A DNA stretch of 64,000 bases from Diphasiastrum complanatum (taxonomy: Eukaryota > Streptophyta > Lycopodiopsida > Lycopodiales > Lycopodiaceae). Within the stretch, counting starts at the first letter, position 1. Each line of letters begins with the position of its first letter. A program made the position numbers and the translations under genes. The notes beneath the pieces are model-generated. The model ran no database searches, was not told the DNA's origin, and was given only the letters and a program-made list of their open reading frames with translations. Below, piece by piece: positions 1-9,542 of this stretch. The stretch covers positions 48,373,364 to 48,437,363 of the forward strand of contig CM055095.1 in NCBI GenBank assembly GCA_029204225.1, read 5' to 3'.

Positions 1-7
1 GATATAG

Positions 8-2516
8 CTATGGGATAAGATCACAAGTATCTTGAGATGAAAGCTTGTACCTGACACGGTTCCGATCGCCCACGGCGTTGCCCAGCAGACCTCGATTCTC
101 TTCAGCTCTTCTGATAAGATAAGGGATCACCTGCTGCACGGGGCCGAAGGGAAGATACTTGCTCACTTGGAAGCCTGCATGAGCCAGAGCAAGCGACAGC
201 CCATCTGCCATTCCCTTCAGCTGAGCAAATTGCAGCCGCGAGTCTCCCTTCACCAGGCCCAGCTCCTGCGCCTTACAAGCCGCAACTCTTCCTGCCCATC
301 AAAGAGTTCATCATCAGCATGAGCTTTCCGGCATATAGGTAGTTAGATGGAGTAATCTACTTCTTGATCATAGAGAACTAGGCGGATTACGACAGAATAC
401 CTGATTGGAAGTTATGGGTAGCGAGGACTACCGCTCCTGCTCCCTTTCCAGCTGATAGATTCTCTAGCATCATGGCTGCGCACGAGTCGTAGCAATGATG
501 GGTTTTCTGAATGCTGGAGTGGATCGGAGAGGGAGCTTGCAGAGCAGAAGCAAGCGCATTCTCACGAGAAATGTATGCTCCCCTCACTAGCTTCACTCCA
601 AACGCCATTCCTCGCTGCGAGGATGCCTCCAGAGCCAGCGAGAGACGAGGCAAGGCATCCTTCAGGTATGTCTGGATGGTGGTGAAGACCAGTGGGCTTC
701 CTTGCCTGTTGTAATTCAGCGCTACTGCGTAGGTGAGGTAGTCTATAGCAGGTTGAACGGATGAGTACTCAGCGTCCACGAGCAATGGCAGATTGGCTTC
801 CTCGCAAGCTTTGCACAGGCGATCTAGTCTTTCGTGCGCCAACAAAAGATCTGTTTCTTCTTCTGTGCTCAATGGCGATGGCTCAGCTTGAACGTGGTAG
901 TTTGGGCTGTTGCTGCTCAGGAAAGGCAGGCTGTCTTGTTTCCAGGGAAGAAGGAAGCCGGGCGTCTTGTGCTGCCATCGCAGAAGCTCGCTTACTCTCT
1001 CCAGCAGCGTCAGCGGAGCTATGGCAGTGATCTTTACGCATGCTGAGCTAACCTTTAATCTCAGAAACATTCAGAGCACGTTTCATCAACACCGAGCAAT
1101 ACACTGAAGATGAATGATAAACATATGGCAACATAGAGAAGAAAAGTGAGAGCAAAAACCAATATGGAACAGATGAATGAGAACAGAAGAGAAGCATGTT
1201 CATCAACATAGAGTACAGAGAAGATGAATGAGAACTTAGGACAATGCAGAGACGATAAATGAGAATAGAAGTATATTTATTAACACCGAGCAAAATAAAG
1301 ATGATGAATGAGAACAGGAAGCAAAACAGAGAAGATGAATGGGAACATAAGGCCAAACAGAAAGCAACATGGAGTAAATAAATGAGAATCCATGACGATA
1401 CACAGAAGACGAATGAGAGCACATCGCGACACAGAAGATGGATGAGAACACAGAGCATTTGCAGAGAAGATGACTGAAAGCAATACAGAGAAGATAAATG
1501 ATAATATAGGTCAATAAGTTAAATGAGAACAGAAGCACATTCATCAACACAGAACAATACAGAGGAAATGAATGGGAACCGAAACAAATCCAACAACAGC
1601 GAACAATTCAGAGAAAATTAAATAGAACCCAGAGCACACAGAGAAGCTAATTAATGAGAACAGTAGCATATGCCAGTTATTGAACGCTTGAGAGAAGCTA
1701 CAGCAGAAGGCTTACTGATCCTTGAGGCAGCTCCCTCGTGGTCTGGATTGTGTTGACAAATCCCCTTAGATTCTCATCACATGAGATATTGTCAATGGCA
1801 TCCTCCAAGCTATAATCCAGGATGCCCTGCAGGCCTTGCTCCCACATTCTCTGCAGCGTCTTTGAGGCCTCAGCCACATTCTCGCCCGCGCAGAAGTGCT
1901 CATACACACTGTTCTTCACCATCCACAAGGTGGGCACTCTGAAAAACGATCGATCCATCAGCGGCGACTTGAGCACAGCGATGCTGAGATCCACCATGGG
2001 CTCGTAGGCCACCAAGAGCAGATTAAACAGAGTGCGCAGCAGCTCTGGCGATGGCGTCCTAGAGTACAGAACCCGGCAATCTTCTGTTCTAAGAATGTCT
2101 GCATCCTCCACAGTGGCAGCAGCTTCTTCAGCTTCCATTCTTTCAACTGCAGACGAGGATGTGGGCGGGGAGGCAGAGAAGGATGAAGAGTGGAAAAATT
2201 GCACATCCTTTCTAGAGTATATGCTTCCCCCTTGGCTTGTGCTATCCCATCCAAATTGCTTGGAAGCTAGACTCGGAGATGAAGCATTTTCTGTGAAGAG
2301 GCGATAGAGGGGGTTGTCGATGTGGGTGCTGCTTGAGAGTGTTGTGGGCTGCTTTTCCTGTGTCAGGGAATTCACAGGAGATGTTCCCAGAACAGAATTT
2401 ACAGGAGATGGTGGCAGGCTGCTTCTGAAGGGATCAGGATTTGCTTCTAGAGATGATGAAAAGAAGTGGTTATTTTTCTTGAAAGCCCTTCGTGCCCCGC
2501 CGATTCTCCATGCCAT
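8..2516 (-). CDS. ProDH: Proline dehydrogenase, mitochondrial; three exons, complete
   Basis: Flavoenzyme that oxidises L-proline to pyrroline-5-carboxylate at the inner mitochondrial membrane, the first step of proline catabolism. Exons on the minus strand are 2516-1716, 1052-401 and 291-8, all joined by GT-AG introns in matching phase, giving 578 residues and a stop at 8-10. The reading frame is open upstream to a TTG at 2522, but the first ATG is at 2516. Residues 1-25 are basic and Ser/Arg-rich, as in a mitochondrial presequence. Family hallmarks are VKITAIAPLTLLERV at the start of exon 2, LLVDAE (about residues 357-362), KLVRGAY (about 421-427) and YLIRRAEENRG (about 542-552), whose Arg pair binds the proline carboxylate in characterised homologues. 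At about 580 residues it is longer than the roughly 500-residue Arabidopsis enzyme, with the extra length in the poorly conserved N-terminal third. The splice sites and length match the conserved core exactly, so function is likely intact. Confidence 0.95.
1053..1715 (-). repeat. ProDH intron 1 with degenerate tandem repeat
   Basis: The 663-bp first intron of proline dehydrogenase is filled from about 1105 to 1665 with a degenerate tandem repeat. On the plus strand the recurring core is AGAGAAGATGAATGAGAAC, with a dozen or so diverged copies roughly every 30-45 bp. Some carry a longer segment with CATTCATCAACAC. The transcribed strand is therefore pyrimidine-rich (GTTCTCATTCATCTTCTCT). The intron has a GTAAGC donor at 1715 and a TTAAAG acceptor at 1053-1054. 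The acceptor choice is fixed by phase and by the conserved residues on both sides of the junction. Confidence 0.8.
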
Positions 2517-2524
2517 TTGCAACT

Positions 2525-2665
2525 CAATACTCCCAATTCAGAGCTCTCTCTCTCTTTCTCTCTCTCTCTCTCCCCCTCCCTCGCTCGCTCGCTCTCGCTC
2601 CTTTCCTCGCGATCGCGTTCTCTCTGTCCAACGCAGAGCAAAGCGAAGCGCTCTATATTTGGGTC
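2525..2665 (-). promoter_or_regulatory. Probable ProDH core promoter and 5' leader
   Basis: Upstream of the ProDH ATG the minus strand carries an AT-rich TATA-like element (AAATATAG, about 2653-2660). It is followed by a GA-rich leader (CT-rich on the plus strand, 2541-2580) that runs into the coding region. Plant leaders are often (CT)n or (GA)n rich. The TATA assignment rests only on sequence and spacing; no transcript evidence is available here. Confidence 0.45.
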
Positions 2666-2793
2666 AAGCCTCCCCGTACCTTAATGACACGAGAGCGATT
2701 TTTACATCGTCACCGTTCAATTCTCTACAGAGCTGTTCAGATTAAGCCACGTTTTCATCATTAACCATTCAGAAAAGTCCAAATGGCAACTTT

Positions 2794-2803
2794 GCCACGT
2801 GGC
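2794..2803. promoter_or_regulatory. G-box palindrome GCCACGTGGC (upstream of ProDH)
   Basis: Perfect 10-bp palindrome with a CACGTG core, the binding site of plant bZIP and bHLH factors, about 280 bp upstream of the ProDH start codon and preceded by TTT. An identical palindrome lies at 3204-3213, and a third, outside this promoter, at 23812-23821. A proximal site in a stress- and sugar-regulated gene is plausible, but binding is inferred. Confidence 0.5.
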
Positions 2804-3050
2804 TAGGATCCAAGTGCTGGCGCGTACAATACTCCGTGCCAATAAACTACAGGAGCAGCTCCTTAAAGAGTTTTCCTTGTTTTGTAGGTCGTGAGGATGA
2901 GGATGCCAGCGCAGCCGCCTCCTCTGGACCCATTCATGTGTCTACCACCGACACCGCCACCGCAGCCGGACACGCCGCTCTCCCAGTCTGCATGTCCTAC
3001 GTAGTGAGCAGTGCAGTTAAACACAAACTTCCCACGGAAACAGCCAACTT

Positions 3051-3116
3051 ACAACGTATATTCATATTACCCAACAGTCAACTACAACGTATATTCATAT
3101 TACCCAACAGTCAACT
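3051..3116. repeat. Perfect 33-bp tandem duplication in the ProDH upstream region
   Basis: Two identical adjacent 33-bp units (3051-3083 and 3084-3116) that start ACAACGTATATTC and end CAGTCAACT. The lack of divergence points to a recent duplication. It lies between the two upstream G-boxes. Confidence 0.9.
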
Positions 3117-3203
3117 GCAGCTCATCTTCCTTAAATTTCCGTGTGTCCGTGACCGGTCCTTCGCCTATTCCTAAATTCGCCCTTAGATGGGAGACAAAAA
3201 TTT

Positions 3204-3213
3204 GCCACGTGGC
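3204..3213. promoter_or_regulatory. Second G-box palindrome upstream of ProDH
   Basis: A second GCCACGTGGC palindrome, in the context TTTGCCACGTGGCAG, about 690 bp upstream of ProDH. An ACTCAT hexamer, the core of the proline- and hypoosmolarity-response element known from Arabidopsis ProDH, occurs at 3256-3261. Single hexamers are common by chance, so that part is weak. Confidence 0.4.
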
Positions 3214-3299
3214 AGCTTCGATTAAATCCCTGGAAAAGCGGATGCAACCGCCACCACTCATCCTGTTCTGGGAGCCAACTAAAGAGTGACGATTCAGCA

Positions 3300-4228
3300 T
3301 GACCCTGAGGCGGCGCCTTATAAGTCTGACCCAAGTGTTGGGCTGTCCTCAAATTTTGGCCTCGCTTTGAGACCCAAATCAATGTTGACCTAGGAACTGC
3401 GAGAAAAGAGTGATTCACCTTCTTTTGCATGGCAAGTCGTGGTGGACTCTGGAGTGCCCATCTAAGTGAGATGGGCAATGATATCACTCTTTTTCAAAAC
3501 AATGCTATCATTGCCCACTCTTAGATCTGTGGGCCACCACCACTTGGGCAGTGTTGGTGTGGAATATACTCTCTTGTGGAAAAGTCTAGTCATGATGACA
3601 GCTATTCTCTTTAAGACTGGATTACCAATGCTAACCCAAAATGGCATGTTTTGATCTAATTACCCATGCTACCCAAAATGACATGTTTGAATCTCTCTCA
3701 TATATATATATATACACATCGTGTGAGTGTATGTATTGGAATCTCACTCCACATGACCCCTTAGACCCATATGCTCTTATAGCATCTTCTACGATTCAAG
3801 AAACTTTATGAAATATTTTATGGCAACTACCAACCATTCAATTTTTTTAGGACATCAAACAAAATAATGGCTCTTTTCCACAAAGGAATCCACTTCTCAA
3901 AAATAGAGTGCATATGAATGAAATCCTCTACTTAAAACTAAAAGTGCTCTAAGATTCACGAAAGGGCAACATTAACGTTGAAGATTTTACTAATGATGGC
4001 ATGCACTAGCTAAGGTTCAAATCACAAAATTATCACAAAAATAGCTTGCTGAATGTTAGAAAATTCAAGATAATTTTACATAGGCTAATTTACTATATAT
4101 GAAATAACTATATATTACCTTTTGCACTTTGGACAAGTAACTAGTTAAGTGCCAATATAATGTGAATAAGGCTAATATTAGCTCACGAGGATGTCGAACC
4201 TTCGAGGGTTGTATTAGTCTCTTCAAAC
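3300..4228. other. Non-coding stretch, no gene recognised
   Basis: No protein family is recognisable in either strand. It contains an imperfect inverted repeat centred near 3497 (GGGCAATGATA at about 3474-3484 against TATCATTGCCC at 3508-3518, with weaker pairing outward) and a short (AT)n tract near 3703-3713. The remainder is AT-rich. Confidence 0.5.
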
Positions 4229-4510
4229 TCAATATCCGATTTTCTTTTTTCTTGCTTGAGGAGCATAACTTGTAGAAGGTCTGTCGGACCTTGATGGACT
4301 AGAAATAATTGGTGCAGGAGTAGAAAAGGATTCAGAATTATCAGTAGGCTGATTATGAATTTTAGATTTAAGATTTGAAATTTTATCTTCTAGGCTATCA
4401 AATACTTTCCTTGTTTGTAGATCATAAAGCTTGTAGCCTTTATGTAATGGTGAATAACCAATCAAAATAGAATGGGTACTGGTTGGATCAAGCTTCTTTC
4501 TAAGTTTAGA
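4229..4510 (-). mobile_element. Ty1/copia fragment (integrase C-terminal side)
   Basis: The minus strand encodes a stretch with GYSPLHKGYKLYDL followed by a Ser/Pro-rich linker. The first part matches the segment after the copia integrase core, where families usually read F-L-G-Y followed by GYR/KLYDP. Upstream residues KLRKKLDPTSTHS continue the same reading frame to about 4510. The element is only a scrap: no LTR, primer-binding site or RT is attached, and the sequence on both sides is non-coding. Confidence 0.7.
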
Positions 4511-4800
4511 TTAAGTTCTTTCTGAGTTTATGTGGAGATTAAGCATAAGCTATACGTTCAAAAATTATACTGCCTAATAAAAGGTTTGATATCTGACCAA
4601 GCTTCTTTGGGTGTTTTTCCATCCACTGACTTTGGGCTTGATAGAATTTAGAAATAGCAAGCAATAAGTTTTGCTTCGACCCAAAAATGGTAAATTTGTG
4701 AATTTTTGCCTTGTTTTGTGTCACTTCTCTCTTAGAAATCATTAACAACATGCAAATAGAACAAAGAAGCAAATAGAAATCAAATACAAGACACAAAAAC

Positions 4801-4802
<2 letters not shown>

Positions 4803-4861
<59 letters not shown>

Positions 4862-4866
4862 GGGGG
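4803..4866. repeat. (GA)n microsatellite followed by a poly-G run
   Basis: About 48 bp of GA dinucleotides directly followed by 16 consecutive G residues (4851-4866). Such tracts are prone to length error in assemblies. Confidence 0.95.
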
Positions 4867-5527
4867 AGGAAGCAAGGATGTTCATATCACATTTGGGCAT
4901 AATCTCCTCCTCCTATCGAATATGGAAGTATGGTACAAATGGTGCCTTTTTATGGATGGGGAAGGCCCTTGTCCCTTTCTCCTATTGGTTAATTATGGCA
5001 AGGATCCTAATCCAAGCCTTCTAAACTAACACAATATAAATCTAGTGGTTCTAGAAAAGCACAAGGGCACTCACATGATTCATGTGAGTTCTAATTTGGG
5101 CCCTTTTAGCTTTTTTATTAACAACTTGACTTAGGGCCTCTAATGTCATTTTAGAGTTTTAGGCCCCTAGTCACTTATTTCTAATTCTACAAGTTCTACA
5201 AAACCAAATTGCGTGCTCATTGGGCTGGGCTTATACATGTAGGAAGCCAGTGCCCTCGCACTTATTACTCTACTTGTACAGTATACTCTGGCGGGGCCCA
5301 CTTGGTAAGCTTAGCCAATCGTACTTTAGTGGCAGGACCCACTAATTGCCCAACAATATCCCCCACCTAAATAGGTGACGGTCCCACGACACCTGCCTGT
5401 GTTGGTTGTGGAAGAAGGCTGTCGACACGTTAATTGGTGATGATGGAGTGCGTCAGGAAAAGCGTGAATAGAGATCGCTTACGTAAAACCTGAGACTTTA
5501 TTCGATGATGAGCCTATCCTGAACTCT
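4867..5527. other. Non-coding stretch between retroelement fragments
   Basis: No coding sequence is recognised. The stretch may include non-coding terminal sequence of the gypsy element whose integrase begins at 5528 on the minus strand, but I could not match it to an LTR elsewhere in the window. Confidence 0.35.
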
Positions 5528-6395
5528 TCAAGAAGTGTTGGAGAAGGCTAGTGGTGACCAGTACTTGCGTAACCGGCTTCTGTTGATGGGCGTAGCAGAA
5601 GGTGTCCCATCCATTGTTTCTAAAGTCACTGCCCCTTGCGATAGGATGTCGGTGATGCGATAAGGGCCTTCACCAGTGAACTTCAGCTTTCCTTTGATCG
5701 CCTTTGTCTTGTACATAAGGACCAAATCTCCTTTTTGAAGATCTTTCTTGTGAAGACGACGATCATGCCAAGCCTTGCGATGTGCTTTCTCAACAACAAG
5801 AGGATGGACCGCTAACAAGCGTGTTTCGCACAACTTGTGTAGCGCTTCGTGATGAAGGTGGAGTGATATTGTATCATCCAATTGTTGCACTGTGGCAATG
5901 CAAAGAGATGGAGCGAGAAATTCCACCGGCATGACTGCATCTGGGCCATACACCAATTGAACTGGCGTTTGTTCAGTGTTGCCTTTGTATGCAGTTTCAA
6001 AAGCCCACAGATAGAGCAGCGTGTAGCTTGTGCTCCCAATCTGATCTGCTTGCTTCCACTGTCTTTGTCAAAATGCTGCACATAATCTTATTAGAAGATT
6101 CGGCTTGGCCATTGCCTCGTGGATAGTAAGGCATGCTGAAACGATGGATCACAAAAAACTCTTTTAATAAGACCTTGATGGTCTCGTTGACAAAGTGAGT
6201 TCCCCGATTGCCGACCATCTCCATTGGGTATCCGAAGCACACAAATGATATTTTCGTAAAGGAACTTCACGGTGGACCTAGCATCTGCTACGCGCACTAC
6301 TTTGGCTTCAACCCACTTTGTGAGATAATATGTTGCCGCGATGATATATCGGGCTTGGGTACTGCGAGTGGCTGGTGAATAGGGCCAATGATCGC
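5528..6395 (-). pseudogene. Ty3/gypsy integrase fragment, frameshifted
   Basis: Integrase portion of a Ty3/gypsy polyprotein on the minus strand. Reading from about 6390 downward, one frame gives ARYIIAATYYLTKWVEAK, the usual start of the gypsy integrase core. A second frame gives the RGTHFVNE segment, where the catalytic Asp position reads Asn (GNRGTHF instead of DRGTHF), and then YYPRGNGQAESSNK with the catalytic Glu. A third frame (5956-5528) gives YGPDAVMPVEF and the C-terminal GPY/F-type module KLKFTGEGPYRITDI. At least two frameshifts separate these pieces. The 5' side is abutted by copia element C at about 6390-6400. The gag-protease fragment at 17.0-18.5 kb, same strand, may be the other part of this element. 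Confidence 0.85.
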
Positions 6396-9214
6396 CTCTT
6401 TGGTTGCATTTGTGTCAGCTATGTATTCGGATTCCGTTGATGATAATGCAACTGAGGTCTCCTTCTAGCTGTTCCATGAGATTGGGCCTTGGTTGTATAA
6501 AAATACAAATCCAGAAGTTGATTTTCTGGTGTCGACATCTCCTACCCAATTTGCATCTTTGTAGGCTTCAAGGATGCTGGCAGTTTGGCTGCCTCCGTAG
6601 CAGACGTTGAGAGTTGTCGTTGCTTGGATGTACTTCATGACCTTTGTTAGTACTTTCCAATGAGCTACGCCCAGATTTGATAGGAACTGGCTGAGTGTAC
6701 TGACCGAATATGCAAGGTCTGGTCGAGTGCAGATCATTGCATACATCCCTATGCCGATGATGGATTAAAATGGGTAGCGCTTCATCTCCTCCTTTTCTGC
6801 CTCAGTTTGAGGAGACTATTTCTTTGATAGCTTTAGTCCAGGGTTGAGTGGAAAGAGATTGGGTTTGCAGTTGGCCATTCCATCTTTTTCCAGCACGTTG
6901 TTGAGATATCGTTGTTGACTGATAAAGATCAGTTTGTTGGGTCGATCTCGTTGAATTTGGATTCCGAGACAATAGTGGGCTGGACCCTATCAGTCATCTT
7001 GTATTCTTGGGCTAGCATGCATTTTGTACGTATCCTTCATCAGTTTCAGATTATTACTAAATAAGAGTGTATCATCTACATAGAGAATGACGATGATGAA
7101 GTAATCTGATACAAACTTGAAATAGACATTTGAGTTTGCTGAGTTTGGAATAAAACCATTCTCTATCAGAAATGTATTGATCTTCTAGAACCAGGCTCTG
7201 GGTGACTGTTTCAGTGGATTTTGCATACAGGGTGTTGTTGATTGTCGTTGAGTTCATATCCCTCTGGCTGTGTCATGTAGATCTCCTCTTCAATGGTTCT
7301 ATTGAGGAAGGCAGTCTGGACATCCATCTGGTGGACTTCAAGGTCTGTCACGGCTGCAAAGGAGAGGAGTAGGAAGATCGTCGCATGTTTGACAACTAGG
7401 CTGAAGGTTTATGAATAATCCAGGTCTGGAATCTTAGAAAAGCCTTTGGCGACTAGCCTGGCCTTGTAACGATTTAGCCTTCCTTCAGCATCGTACTTTG
7501 CCTTGAATATCCATTTCCATGGAATCGGTTTTCGATCCTTTGGCAGCTCAGTGAGTGTTCATATTTGATTCTCCATAAGAGAATCGAATTCAGTGTCCAT
7601 CGCTGCTTTCCACTTGTCAGCATCAGCAGTAGACATTGTCTCAACAACTATGTTTAGTTCCTACACGAAGTAGCAGGCCGGATCATCCATAAATCTGAAT
7701 GGAGGCTGTCTGGACCCGTTCGACCTTCTGGGTTGAACTTCGGTCCTCTGATTTGGGTTGACTCGTTGAGGTTCTGACTCGTTGTCTAAGTCATCATCGT
7801 TATTCAGCAGTTGAATCTCTGGATCAAAATTGAATGGTTGCTCGATCCGTGGATCTGAATTATCAGCGGCTTTTCCTTTGTGGTCGATGAACTGGTCTTC
7901 CACAAAAATGACATCTCTACTGGTGAATGCCTTCTCGATATCCAAATTGTAGAGCTTGTATGTCTTGTGGTCTGGGGAAGAGCCGATGAAGATCGTTTTT
8001 CTGCTCTTGTCATCTAGCTTTCTTCTTAGATCCTCAGGAATCTGAGTGAAAGCTATGCATCCAAACACTCCACACCTCATAAGGTGTCTTTCCATTCAGG
8101 GCTTTGGTGATGGATCGATTCTACAAGCAGGTAGCTGTAGTAACAGTTGCTGCCCATAATTTCTTTGGAAGAGAGACATGGGCCATCATGCTCTTGACAC
8201 TTTCGATGAGTGTCTGGTTCTTCCGCTCAGCTACACCATTGGACTGAGGTGAGTAGTTGGTTGTGTACTGTTGAAGTATATCATTGGCCTTGCAGAACTC
8301 CTTGAATTCTGTGGAGATGTACTCTCCCCCTCCAACTGTGCGTAGGGCCTTGATCTTTCTCTGGGTCTGGTTTTCTACAGACGCCTTAAACTGCTTGAAG
8401 AACTTGAATGCTTTGGATTTGTTCTTTATATAGTAGGTTGCAGTCCTTCAAGAGAAGTCGTCGATGAAGGTTAGAAAATAGAGAACTCCCTCTGTGGAAG
8501 CAGTTTGCATCAGGCCACAAATGTCATTGTATACAAGGTCAAGCAAGCCCTTGGATGTATGAACTGAGTCTGAACTGAAGGGACTTCTAGCATGATTGTT
8601 GATAATACAGGTTTCGCATGAAGAAGTTGGCTTGTTGATTGACGACAGATCTTGTACTAGACTCTGTGCTAACATTTGCTGAATATTGTTGTAGTTAAGA
8701 TGGCCAAATCTGAAATGCCACAACATATCAGTTGATTTAGAAGTGGTTGTGAGAAGAGCTTGACTGTTAGAAGAATAGCAATGGCTGAGTTTGTAAAGAT
8801 AGTTGCTTCTTCTACCATAGGCTAGCACCTTCTGGGATTTGTCAAGAATTGTGCAGCCATTCGTTTTGAATTCGACCCTCCGACCTGAATCAGTGATTCT
8901 GCTAACTGAGAGTAAATTCTTAGTCAGATTTGGAACGTGGAGAACGTTGGAAAACAACTTGACCTCAACTCTTTTGAATTCAACTCTGAATGTTCCTTCA
9001 CCTCCGATTGTATGTGATGAGTTGTCTCCAAGTTGCACAACTCGAGAGTGGATGAATGACTTATAGTCTTTGAACCGTCACGATGGTGAGTCATGTGTTG
9101 TGTTGCTCCAGAATCTAGGTACCAAGAGTCGATATCATGTTGTTCTCCTTCTTTGGTCATGAAAGGTGCTTCATCTTCTTCTTCTTCTTGCTGATTTGAG
9201 TGACTGGTTGTAGC
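6396..9214 (-). pseudogene. Copia element C, 3' portion: integrase, RT and RNase H, degraded
   Basis: Minus-strand copia polyprotein broken into many frames. From high to low coordinates: protease motif WYLDSGATQHM (about 9130-9098); integrase zinc-binding region with WHFRFGHLN and CETC (about 8700-8600) and DICGLMQTAS; integrase tail and linker (8095-7661, with KTYKLYNLDIEKAFTSRDVIF); RT in several broken frames (7660-6750); and RNase H (6746-6400) with TRPDLAYSVSTLSQF and DANWVGDVDTRKSTSGF. It ends abruptly after STTESEYIADTNATKEAI, where gypsy integrase begins, so the 3' end and 3' LTR are missing. Element D interrupts C at 9215. The 5' part of C resumes at 15182. Confidence 0.85.
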
Positions 9215-9488
9215 ACTTAGAATTTGCTTTGCACAGGAATACAGATCATGCTACACAGTAACACAGACAGAAAACACTCTCCACTGCAAGCTCACATAGC
9301 AACTGTATTTCTCAAAATGAAATTACACTGTACATATAGTTGTTCACTCAGGCAACCCATGCATGACCCAGGTTGTCGTTGGCAGGATGCGTGTCCCATC
9401 GACTTGCCTCGTGGCGAGGCCAACTGATCTTTATCCACTGATAGGACCCACAGTACAGTAGCACAGTGATTCTACCCTTATTCTAACT
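9215..9488 (-). repeat. Element D 3' LTR (274 bp)
   Basis: Plus-strand ends are ACTTAGAATT and TTATTCTAACT. The outer edge abuts target duplication GTAGC at 9210-9214. The inner edge abuts the polypurine tract. The same length (274 bp) and near-identical sequence occur in the 5' LTR of element E at 46141-46414. Confidence 0.93.
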
Positions 9489-9542
9489 CTCTCCCTTAAA
9501 GTAGAGTCTACTTTTTATACAGTCATATACATAGCTTTAAAG

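Noticed and set aside
1698-2522. Two extra N-terminal residues for proline dehydrogenase from a TTG start at 2522
   Set aside because: TTG starts are not expected in a plant nuclear gene; the first ATG is at 2516.
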